Assembly (NCBI RefSeq): GCF_001905665.1
Contig: NZ_LIVX01000006.1
Span: 458,082-522,081 of the forward strand
Source: Streptomyces sp. CB02261
Lineage (GTDB): Bacteria > Actinomycetota > Actinomycetes > Streptomycetales > Streptomycetaceae
Length of the DNA stretch: 64,000 bases
Reading direction: 5' to 3'
The notes beneath the pieces were generated by a model. That model did no database searches. It saw only the letters and a list, made by a program, of their open reading frames with translations, and had not been told where the DNA came from. Shown in pieces: positions 42,438-49,951 of the stretch. The stretch's first letter is position 1, and each line of letters starts with the position of its first letter. Made by a program: the position numbers and the translations under genes.

Positions 42438-44108
42438 CTAGGGCGCGATCTCGAACTGCGGCGGCTGGAGGCCCGCGAGGCACCGGGTGTCCGGCGCGGC
42501 CGGGTCGGCGAAGAACGAGGTGGTGATCGTCTGCGCGCACCGTGAGTCGGCGAAGACGACGTGGGCCACGTAGGGGACCGTGACGGCGTGGGACCGGCTC
42601 AGCGTACGGGCCGCGTAGGCGCCGTTGCTGGGCGCGGTCTGGGCGTCGAAGCCGCCGGACAGGGCGAGGGTCGGGATGTCGCTGCGGGTCACGTCCCGGA
42701 TCCAGGGCGGGGCCGGGGGGACGTCCCAGGCGCGGCAGTCGTCGTGGAGCCAGGCGAGCTGGGGCGCGTTGGCCAGCATCGAGCGGGGGAACGACGGGAA
42801 GGCCTCGCGTCCGCCTCGGATGATGTCGGCCCGGCTCTCGTAGGGGGTCCACTGGCTGCAGAAGATGCCGTAGACCAACCCGTGCGCGACCCGTCCGACG
42901 GCCTGCGGGCTGTACTTGCCGCCGGCGAGCTGCTCGGCGATCCGCCGCGGGTCGCCGTGGGCGAGTTCATCGATGGAGCGGGGTACTCCGGCCGCCACGT
43001 GGGTGGCCGAGGTCAGCCAGGTGACCAGGTTGCCCCCGTCCAGCACGACCTTCACCGGCTCCGGGTGGACCGGGACCGTGACGGTGGTGGTGATCGGGTG
43101 GGCCTCCAGCTCACTGACGAGGCGGAGGAAGGTCGCCTTCAGGTTCGGGTAGCGGGTGCCGCAGGCGGGCTGCTCCTCGCAGGCCTTGAACAGGCCGTCG
43201 AAACCCTCTCGTGCGGCCTTCCAGGTCACGGCCCCGCCGGCGATGGAGGGCGGCAGGACGCCGTCGATGCCGACGGAGCGGATGCCCTTCGGGTGCAGGC
43301 GCATGTAGTTGAGTGCCAGATGGGTGCCGTAGGAGATCCCGAAGACGTTCCACTTCCTGACGCCCAGCGTCCTGCGCAGGGCGTCGTAGTCGGCCGAGCT
43401 CTCGATGTCGTTGTAGGCGCTGCGGTCGGCGCCCTGGGCGTCCACGCGGTCGCGGCAGGCGCGGGTCGCCTCGACGTGCAGGCGCCCGGTGGACGGTGCG
43501 TTGGAGACCAGGCCGAGGGCGCGGGCGTTGAACCGGTCGATGTTCGGGCAGGTGAGTTCCGGGTCGGCCGAGTAGGTGCCGCGCTGGGACATGAAGATCA
43601 CGTCGCGGTCGCGGTTCAGGTCGCCGGCGAGCGCCATCGGGATCTCGGAGACCGCGTCGTCGCCGGGACCGCCGGCGAGCCACACGATCGGGTCGGGCGC
43701 GGGGCGGGTGCTCTCCGCGGGCATGATCGCGACAGAGAGGGTGATCGTGCGGCCGCCGTGGCCCCAAGGTCCCGTGGAGGCCTTGGGGTTGGCGGTCTCC
43801 TTGGGTCCCTTGGGTCCCGTGGAGTTCTTGGGCCCGGTGTGCCGGGAGCGCTTCTCGGGCACGGTGAGGGTGCCGCAGCGGGCGCGCGCGAGCTCGGGGA
43901 TCGGGTCCGCCGTCCTCGGGCAGGGCCCCGGTACGAAGCGGGCGTCGCCCACCGTACGGGCGACCGTGCCGATGGGGCCGTCGGTGCCGGACCCGGCGTG
44001 GGCGGGCATCGAGGCGAGGCCGACGACGAGGGCGCCTGCCGTGGCTGCGGCGAGCGTGGCCGGGAGCCGTCTCGCGGGGCACGGACGGGGGGTCGGGCGA
44101 GGGGACAT
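42438..44108 (-). CDS. Secreted S33-family alpha/beta hydrolase (tripeptidyl-aminopeptidase-like), copy 1
   Basis: 556 residues, ATG 44108. A Sec-type signal (about 1-38, ATAGALVVGLASMPAHAG) and an alpha/beta hydrolase core: oxyanion segment VWLAGGPGDDA, nucleophile Ser259 in FGISYGTHLAL, acid in LSGGFDAQT and His in PYVAHVVF, plus the C-terminal TAP-like region (RCLAGLQPPQFE). A segment near residue 90 contains a low-complexity insert of Gly-Pro-Lys units (TGPKGPKETANPKASTGP) not present in its partner. It is 15 nt from the upstream paralogue and probably in the same operon. It likely cleaves peptides or esters outside the cell. Confidence 0.87.
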   Translation of the reverse strand: MSPRPTPRPCPARRLPATLAAATAGALVVGLASMPAHAGSGTDGPIGTVARTVGDARFVPGPCPRTADPIPELARARCGTLTVPEKRSRHTGPKNSTGPKGPKETANPKASTGPWGHGGRTITLSVAIMPAESTRPAPDPIVWLAGGPGDDAVSEIPMALAGDLNRDRDVIFMSQRGTYSADPELTCPNIDRFNARALGLVSNAPSTGRLHVEATRACRDRVDAQGADRSAYNDIESSADYDALRRTLGVRKWNVFGISYGTHLALNYMRLHPKGIRSVGIDGVLPPSIAGGAVTWKAAREGFDGLFKACEEQPACGTRYPNLKATFLRLVSELEAHPITTTVTVPVHPEPVKVVLDGGNLVTWLTSATHVAAGVPRSIDELAHGDPRRIAEQLAGGKYSPQAVGRVAHGLVYGIFCSQWTPYESRADIIRGGREAFPSFPRSMLANAPQLAWLHDDCRAWDVPPAPPWIRDVTRSDIPTLALSGGFDAQTAPSNGAYAARTLSRSHAVTVPYVAHVVFADSRCAQTITTSFFADPAAPDTRCLAGLQPPQFEIAP

Positions 44109-44123
44109 CGTGCGTCCTCCGGG

Positions 44124-45761
44124 TCAGGGGATGAGGGTGAAGGGCTTGGGCACGACACCCGCCACGCAGCCGGTGTCGGGCGCGGTCGGCCGGGCCAGGA
44201 AGGAGAGCAGGACCGAGGCGGCGCAGGGCTCCTGGGGCACCACCCAGTGGGTGATCCCGGGGACCACCACGGCGGTCGAACGGGGCAGCGTGCGGCCTGC
44301 GTACGGTCCCCAGCTCGCGCCGGTCTTCGCGTCGAAGGTCCCGGAGACGATGAGCGCGGGCACGTCGCTGTGGGTCGCGATCCGCTGCACCGCGGTGCGG
44401 TCCGGGACGTTCCAGGCGCGGCACAGGTCGTGTTCGAAGGGCAGCTGCGGCGCGTGGGCGAGCACGGAGTCCGGCCAGCCCGGGAAGGCGCGCCGACCCG
44501 CCGTCAGCACGTCGCGCTTCGAGTGGCCCGGCACCCATTCGGCGCAGGCCACCGAGTGCGTCAGCCCGTGGGCGAACTCGCCGACGGCGGGCGTCGCGCC
44601 GGCGGCCTGGGCCCGCGCGAGGCGTTCCGGGTTGCCTGCGGCGAGTTCGTAGAGGGCGGCGGGGACGTCGGCGGACGGGACCGGTCGGCCGTCGGCGACC
44701 AGGAGGTTCACCAGCGTGCCCCCGTCGAGGACGACCTTGACCGGGGTTCCGCCACCGGGCGGCGGCACGGTCAGCGTCAGGGGGTTCGCCTCCAGCCGCC
44801 GGACCTGCTCCGTGAGCGTGCGGGAGAGGTCCGGGTAGCGGGCGTGGCACGCGGGCTGGGCCTCGCATGCCGCGAAGATGGCGTTGATCCCTTCCTGGGC
44901 GCTGTCCCAGGCCCACGGCAGGCTGACGATCTGGGGCGGCACGACCGAGTCGATCGCCAGGGAGCGGATGCCCTGGGGGTGCCGGCGCAGGTAGGTGAGG
45001 CCCAGGTCGGTGCCGTAGGAGTAGCCGTAGACGTTCCACCTCTTGATGCCGAGGGCGTTGCGCAGGGCGGCGAAGTCCGCGGCGTTCTCGGTGGTGTTGT
45101 AGGCGGTGAGGTCGATTCCCTCGGCCGTCAGACGGTCCCGGCACTCCTTCGCCGCGCGCACCAGTCCTCGTCCGGTGGACGGCGCGTCGTAGGGCAGGCC
45201 CACGGCGGTCGCGTTGAAGCGGTCGATCTCCGGGCAGGCGAGGTTCGGCCGCGAGTGGAGGGCGCCGCGCTGGGTCATGACGATCAGGTCGCGGTCCCGG
45301 TTCACGTGGGAGGCGATCAGGAAGGGGATGGCCCCGATCGCGTCGCCGCCGGGGCCGCCTTCCATGAACACGACCGGGTCCGCGGCGGCCTTCGCCGAGG
45401 TGGCCGGAATGATCACGACGGTCGTCCGGATGGTCCGGGTCTTCTTGCGGGTGCGGTTCTCGGGTACTTCCAGGTACCCGCACCGCCCGGGGATCGGCTC
45501 CGGCGTCTGCGGGCACGGGCCGGGCACGAACCGGGCCGGGTGTCCCGGCCCGGGCCCCTCGGGCGGGGGTGACAGGGCGCTGCTCGGGGTGGAGCCGAGT
45601 GCGCCGAGCACGGCCAGGCCGGCCGCGACGAGTGCCGTCCCGGTGCGCGCGCGGCGGGGGCGCCCCCGGCGGGGCAGGTGTCGCGCCGTCCGGCGTCGAA
45701 GGGTCCCGCCGGTCCGGCGGACGGGCGGTCTGCCGTCCGGACCGGTGATCTGTTCTGCCAT
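44124..45761 (-). CDS. Secreted S33-family alpha/beta hydrolase, copy 2
   Basis: 545 residues, ATG 45761. It is a clear paralogue of the next gene, sharing FVPGPCPQTPEPIPGRCGYLEVPE, the oxyanion VVFMEGGPGGDA, nucleophile Ser248 in VYGYSYGTDLGLTYLR, acid in VSGTFDAKTGA and His in PGITHWVVP. The long Arg-rich N-terminus (1-45) before the hydrophobic stretch ALVAAGLAVLGALGS suggests a signal or signal anchor. The two genes are a tandem duplication, and both probably hydrolyse peptide or ester substrates outside the membrane. Confidence 0.87.
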   Translation of the reverse strand: MAEQITGPDGRPPVRRTGGTLRRRTARHLPRRGRPRRARTGTALVAAGLAVLGALGSTPSSALSPPPEGPGPGHPARFVPGPCPQTPEPIPGRCGYLEVPENRTRKKTRTIRTTVVIIPATSAKAAADPVVFMEGGPGGDAIGAIPFLIASHVNRDRDLIVMTQRGALHSRPNLACPEIDRFNATAVGLPYDAPSTGRGLVRAAKECRDRLTAEGIDLTAYNTTENAADFAALRNALGIKRWNVYGYSYGTDLGLTYLRRHPQGIRSLAIDSVVPPQIVSLPWAWDSAQEGINAIFAACEAQPACHARYPDLSRTLTEQVRRLEANPLTLTVPPPGGGTPVKVVLDGGTLVNLLVADGRPVPSADVPAALYELAAGNPERLARAQAAGATPAVGEFAHGLTHSVACAEWVPGHSKRDVLTAGRRAFPGWPDSVLAHAPQLPFEHDLCRAWNVPDRTAVQRIATHSDVPALIVSGTFDAKTGASWGPYAGRTLPRSTAVVVPGITHWVVPQEPCAASVLLSFLARPTAPDTGCVAGVVPKPFTLIP

Positions 45762-46058
45762 GTGATTCCGTCTCTCGGATGTCCCCGGCCGCTCGGGCCG
45801 GGGCGCATGGGGGCGTGGCCACCCGCCGTGTGGTCAGGCGAGGTCGGCGTACGCCAGCCTGCGTCCGGGACGGGAGGCGCACCACTCAAGGACTCCACTC
45901 GGAGCACGGACGTGGACCCGGTCCCTGGCACGGGCCGCGACCGATCCGCGGTGCCGTCGCCCTCCCCGCGAGCCCTCGCGGCCACCGACCCGGACGCGCG
46001 CGGACGACGGCCAGGAAACTCTCGCCCCCACGGCCCTCCTGGTCGCCGGGCGCGGGCG
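45762..46058. other. 297-bp gap without a recognised gene
   Basis: This lies between the start of hydrolase copy 2 and the 3' end of the patatin gene. It should hold the hydrolase promoter. I see no convincing small ORF, palindrome or RNA gene in it. Confidence 0.5.
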
Positions 46059-47402
46059 TCAGTGCCCCGTCAGTGCTCGGCGCAGGCCCAGCCGGGCCAG
46101 TTCCGCCAGGGCCTCGGCGCGGTCGCGCACGCCGTGGGCTCCGTACGGCTCCACCGACGCCAGCGCACGGGCCGCGTCACGCAGGCTCAGTTCCAGGTCC
46201 GCCGAGAAGCAGTCGCCGACGCGGAAGGCGACCTCGCGGGCGTCGGGCCACAGGTCCGGCCCGGGATCGTCGGCCAGTGCGCGCCAGGCGCGTACCTCCT
46301 GCCATCCGCCGTCCCTCCGCACTCGGGCCACGTACGCGAACCCGGCGCCGTCGGCCTCCACCCTTCCGTCGGCCAGCAGCGTCCGGCCGCCCCACGGCTC
46401 GTGGTCGATGTGTCCCACCAGGCGGGCGCCGGGCGAGGGACGGCCCGCGCCGGGCAGGGGCAGTTCGACGGTGACGTCCAGGACCAGTGCGGCGCCGTCG
46501 GCCTCCCCGCGCAGCCGTTCCCGGAACCGGATGCCGCGCGGCGGGTCCTGCATCGCCGTGCACGCGGAGTCCTTCGGTACGCCGGAAGGGGCGGCCGTGT
46601 CGAGATAGTCCCGCGCGTCCCGGTAACCCATCGCCACCAGCGTGTCGGCGGAGATCCGGCCGGCCAGGAACTCCGGGTCGATCGGCAGCGGGAAGCGCGG
46701 TTTGATGACGTGCAGGACGAACGGCCGGTCCGCCGCGGCGGCCGCGTCCAGTTCGGCGAACAGCGCCCCGTTGGCGCTCATCTCGATCATGTGCACGTAC
46801 TGTTCGAGCGGACCGTCGCCCCAGTACGGCGCGTTTCCGATGCACCACACGAGCCACACCTCGTCGGCGCCGCGGCGCAGCGCCTCCGTGACGTTCGCGT
46901 CCTTGATCCACACCGCGTCGGTCCAGACGCGTGGTCCGCGGCGCAGGGGCGGGACGAACAGCGGCAGCGACATGCCCGCCGCCATCAGCTCCAGGTCGAT
47001 GCCCGTGTGCGGTACGGCCACGCACGTCTTGGTGACGAAGTCGGCGACGTTGAACGTGCCGGCCACCGGTGAGGAGCGGATCGCCCCCACGTCGATGCCG
47101 AGGGCGGGCAGGACCTCGCGGACCATCCCTTCGGCGTCGCCGAGAGCGGGCAGCGCCCAGGGGCCCGTGAGGTAGTCGGTGAGCGGCAGGAGCGAGCTGA
47201 AGTCCCGTACCCGCAGGGCGGACCAGCGACGGCCCATCTCCGCCGGATCCTGGCCCGAGAGCAGCATCCCCGCGGTCATGATCCCGCCCGAGGTGCCGTC
47301 GACGTGGTCGAAGGCGACGCCGTGCTCCCTCAGGGCGCGCACCACGCCGGTCTGCCAGGCGACGCGCATCCCCCCGCCCGCGAGCACCAGGGACCGTCTC
47401 AT
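46059..47402 (-). CDS. Patatin-like phospholipase
   Basis: 447 residues, ATG 47402 overlapping the upstream stop (ATGA). The patatin fold is visible at the N-terminus: oxyanion loop LAGGGMRVAWQTG, nucleophile elbow GTSGG with Ser38, and the second dyad residue expected in VWIKDANVTEAL. The last 150 residues form an extra beta-rich domain (PRGIRFRERL ... DHEPWGGRTLLADGRVEADG) not typical of short patatins. It would be a lipid acyl hydrolase. It is the last gene of the seven-gene overlapping operon, and its role there may be to release fatty acids or esters. Confidence 0.87.
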   Translation of the reverse strand: MRRSLVLAGGGMRVAWQTGVVRALREHGVAFDHVDGTSGGIMTAGMLLSGQDPAEMGRRWSALRVRDFSSLLPLTDYLTGPWALPALGDAEGMVREVLPALGIDVGAIRSSPVAGTFNVADFVTKTCVAVPHTGIDLELMAAGMSLPLFVPPLRRGPRVWTDAVWIKDANVTEALRRGADEVWLVWCIGNAPYWGDGPLEQYVHMIEMSANGALFAELDAAAAADRPFVLHVIKPRFPLPIDPEFLAGRISADTLVAMGYRDARDYLDTAAPSGVPKDSACTAMQDPPRGIRFRERLRGEADGAALVLDVTVELPLPGAGRPSPGARLVGHIDHEPWGGRTLLADGRVEADGAGFAYVARVRRDGGWQEVRAWRALADDPGPDLWPDAREVAFRVGDCFSADLELSLRDAARALASVEPYGAHGVRDRAEALAELARLGLRRALTGH

Positions 47403-47833
47403 CCTCCGGCCCCCGCGGTCCGTGCCGCTCCGGCGCGGGACACGAGGCGTCGTCCCATCAGCCGGCAGAGCAGGGCCTTGGCGAGGTCGAAGAACGCGAC
47501 GAGGGGGGCGAGCGGGCCGAAGAGGTCCCGGAGGACACCGACGCCCACCAGCGCGAAGGCGCCGAACTTCTGCGGCCCCGCCCAGAGCAGCAGGTACGGG
47601 GGCGGGGCGGGGGGCAGCAGCCCCTGGACCAGCAGTCCTCCCACGACGACCATGAACATGCCGACGGTGGCGAACAGATGCCTGCTGATCCCCGTCGAGT
47701 CCGCCGACAGCAGGTCGAGCACGGGCCCCGGTGCGAACAGCTGGCACACACCGGTCAGCACCGTCACCGCGCCGATGAGCACGGGCACGAGGCGCAGGGG
47801 GTCGTGCGTGACCCGGGCTGGCAGCACGCTCAC
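47399..47833 (-). CDS. Small integral membrane protein of the patatin/GMC operon
   Basis: 144 residues from GTG 47833, which overlaps the upstream microprotein stop. Four hydrophobic helices (LRLVPVLIGAVTVLTGVCQLF, HLFATVGMFMVVVGGLLVQGLL, YLLLWAGPQKFGAFALVGVGVL, PLAPLVAFFDLAKALL) and short loops. I do not recognise a named family; it is likely to anchor or assist the enzymes made from the same mRNA. Its stop overlaps the patatin start by 4 nt. Confidence 0.8.
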   Translation of the reverse strand: MSVLPARVTHDPLRLVPVLIGAVTVLTGVCQLFAPGPVLDLLSADSTGISRHLFATVGMFMVVVGGLLVQGLLPPAPPPYLLLWAGPQKFGAFALVGVGVLRDLFGPLAPLVAFFDLAKALLCRLMGRRLVSRAGAARTAGAGG

Positions 47834-47949
47834 CCGAGCGCCCCCAGCAGATCGCCCTTGGTGGCGACGTACCGGACGATCGCCGCCCAGGTGATCGTCG
47901 CGCCGAACAGGAAGTACAGCGCGTCGGCCAGCAGCAGCGTCTCCTTCAC
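47830..47949 (-). CDS. 39-residue membrane microprotein
   Basis: A 39-codon gene from GTG 47949 to TGA 47830 reading MKETLLLADALYFLFGATI then TWAAIVRYVATKGDLLGALG. It is one membrane helix with a charged end. Both its start (GTGA with the decarboxylase-like gene) and its stop (GTGA with the membrane protein) are 4-nt overlaps, so it is kept in exact translational register between two longer genes. That makes it a very likely real gene that annotation pipelines would miss. Function unknown; a small subunit or anchor for the neighbouring membrane protein is plausible. Confidence 0.72.
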   Translation of the reverse strand: MKETLLLADALYFLFGATITWAAIVRYVATKGDLLGALG

Positions 47950-48875
47950 GACTCCACCTCGACGTCCAGGCGCGGCGGTTCCGGCCAGTCCTGCGACAGC
48001 CCGAGCCGCACGACGCTGTCCAGCGGATCGCCGTACGTCCGCCCCGGTTCCTCGCTCGTGAGGAACCAGCACTCGAAGTGGTCGTCGAGCACCCCCTGGG
48101 CCGACGCCAGGTAGACGGTGAACAGCGGATCATCGGCGATGTCCAGACCGTGCAGCCCGGCGACCCGGGGTGCGTCGCCCACGACGAGGCGCCCGCGGGC
48201 CCGCTTGCCGACGGCGATGTCGGCCGCGCCGTCGAGATAGACGCAGGACTTCATCAGCATCCCGCGGAACGCGCAGTAGTTGACCGCCCCCGCCCGGAGC
48301 GGCAGCGCGGTCGCCGGCGGGCGTTCGATCTCGAGGTACATCCCGAGCCTGCCGCCGACCTCGTACTGGCTCGACACCGCGGAGTCCGAGACCTTGAAGT
48401 CGAGGTTGGCCTGGTGTTTCGGCATCCCCCAGATGCCCTTGCCGCCCTTGACCGAGATCTCGCTGCTCACCGGCAGGTCGACGACGTACTGCCCGGTGCC
48501 GAAGGTGCCGCGCAGCAGTCCCGGCAGCAGGGGCGGAGCCGGCCGCGGCCCGTGCGTGCACGCGATCGCGATGGAGTACTCGATGTACCTGCCGATGTCC
48601 GTACGCAGGTAGTTGACGACCGTGACGACCAGCAGCCCCTTGCCGCCGGGCAGCGCCACGGGGTGCAGCTCGCCACCGGGCAGCATCCGGGCGGCGGCCT
48701 CGCGGTCGATGGTGAACCCGGCCATCAGGGCGGGCGTGTCGATCGAGTCGACGGGCAGCTCGAACGGGATGCCGTCGACCAGGGCGTGTCGTCCGGCGAG
48801 CCGACGCTGCCGGCGCGGCACGGGGGACGGCACGGCCGACAGTCCCAGCCGGGCAAGGTGCAGGATCCGGTTCAT
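47946..48875 (-). CDS. Acetoacetate-decarboxylase-like protein
   Basis: 309 residues, ATG 48875 overlapping the upstream stop (ATGA). It has the acetoacetate decarboxylase-like beta-barrel pattern: YIEYSIAIACTHGP, VDLPVSSEISVKGGKGIWGMPKHQANLDF, in which the lysines of GGKGIWGMPKH occupy the region of the Schiff-base lysine and its partner. ADC-superfamily members vary in chemistry (decarboxylase, aldolase-dehydratase or no activity), so the reaction is not assigned. It sits in the GMC/patatin operon and may act on a keto acid or keto lipid made by the oxidoreductase. Confidence 0.82.
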   Translation of the reverse strand: MNRILHLARLGLSAVPSPVPRRQRRLAGRHALVDGIPFELPVDSIDTPALMAGFTIDREAAARMLPGGELHPVALPGGKGLLVVTVVNYLRTDIGRYIEYSIAIACTHGPRPAPPLLPGLLRGTFGTGQYVVDLPVSSEISVKGGKGIWGMPKHQANLDFKVSDSAVSSQYEVGGRLGMYLEIERPPATALPLRAGAVNYCAFRGMLMKSCVYLDGAADIAVGKRARGRLVVGDAPRVAGLHGLDIADDPLFTVYLASAQGVLDDHFECWFLTSEEPGRTYGDPLDSVVRLGLSQDWPEPPRLDVEVES

Positions 48876-49951
48876 CGGGCGAGCTCCTCAAGGATCAGGG
48901 GGAACGTGTCGGTCGCCGCGCGGCGACCCAGGAACACGTCGAGGTGCCCGTAGCCGGGCAGCATGTGGAGGCTGTCGCGGCCGGGCCGGTGGGCGTTCAG
49001 GAAGTCGTACGTGCGCTGCTGGCTCTCGGCCAGGAAGCACCGGTTGTCCTCCCCGGCGAGGAGCACGATCCGCGCGTCGGTCCTCGGCGCCCGGTCGGCG
49101 TAGGACGGGGGCAGCCCCTCGATGCCCTCCGTCGACACCAGGTGTCCGGCCCGGACGCAGCGGTTCATCTGCCCGAAGAACGTCATCGGTACGTCGGCGA
49201 ACTCACCGCGGATCCAGTCGTGCGTCGCCTCGTCGAGATTGGCGTGGGACCACAGGGCCGGCCACCCGCTGCCGTACGTGAAACTCACCATGCGGCACAC
49301 GGTGTTCCGGCACTCCGGGTGCGTCGCGCGCACGAACCCCACCATCAGCCGGGAGAGCGGCCCGGCCGGCCGGTCTCCCCAGGCCGGCGAGATGGACGGC
49401 ATCAGACGGCCGATGACCGGCGCGAGGCGGGCGAGCTTGAACACCGAGAGGCGCGGGACGACGGGGTGCAGCGACACCGCGTTGCTGACCACCGTCTCCA
49501 CCTCGGGGAGCAGCCCGGCCGACAGGGCCATCATGAAGGACGTCGATCCCTGGCAGTGCACCACGGCTCTGAGCCGGTCCGTGCCCGTCGCCGCGAGGAC
49601 GTGCGCCACCGCAGCCGGATGGTCGTACGCCGCCGCCTGGTCCAGCGTCCAGGGCACCGGATCGAGGTCGATCGACGCCCGCCAGTTCAGCAGCCACACG
49701 TCCCAGCCGTCGTCGATCAGGGCGTCGACGAGGGTGCGCCGCAGCGGCGGCCGGAAGAGTTCGGCCCGCACTCCGGCGCCGTGCACGACGAGGACCGGAC
49801 CACGAGTGGGCGGGCGTCGGCCGCGCACCCGCACCAGCGTCAGCGGACGTCCGTCGAGTGCGGTCAGCGGCCGCACCTCGGTGACGTGGTCACGGCGGGT
49901 CGTCGGACGCGACGGCGCGCTCGGATCGGGTGTGCCGGCCATGGCGTTCAC
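48872..49951 (-). CDS. Alpha/beta-hydrolase-fold protein
   Basis: 359 residues from GTG 49951, overlapping the metallophosphoesterase stop. The core has the strand-loop LVVHGAGVRAEL oxyanion region and DGWDVWLLNWRASID. In the nucleophile position the elbow reads VVHCQGSTSFMMA, Cys-Gln-Gly-Ser in place of the usual G-x-S-x-G; HC-x-G-S elbows are known in some steryl/polyhydroxyalkanoate-like hydrolases, with Ser or Cys as nucleophile. The acid (LLAGEDNRCFL) and histidine (PGYGHLDVFLG) are present. It is a cytoplasmic lipase- or esterase-like enzyme in the operon. Confidence 0.83.
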   Translation of the reverse strand: MNAMAGTPDPSAPSRPTTRRDHVTEVRPLTALDGRPLTLVRVRGRRPPTRGPVLVVHGAGVRAELFRPPLRRTLVDALIDDGWDVWLLNWRASIDLDPVPWTLDQAAAYDHPAAVAHVLAATGTDRLRAVVHCQGSTSFMMALSAGLLPEVETVVSNAVSLHPVVPRLSVFKLARLAPVIGRLMPSISPAWGDRPAGPLSRLMVGFVRATHPECRNTVCRMVSFTYGSGWPALWSHANLDEATHDWIRGEFADVPMTFFGQMNRCVRAGHLVSTEGIEGLPPSYADRAPRTDARIVLLAGEDNRCFLAESQQRTYDFLNAHRPGRDSLHMLPGYGHLDVFLGRRAATDTFPLILEELAR

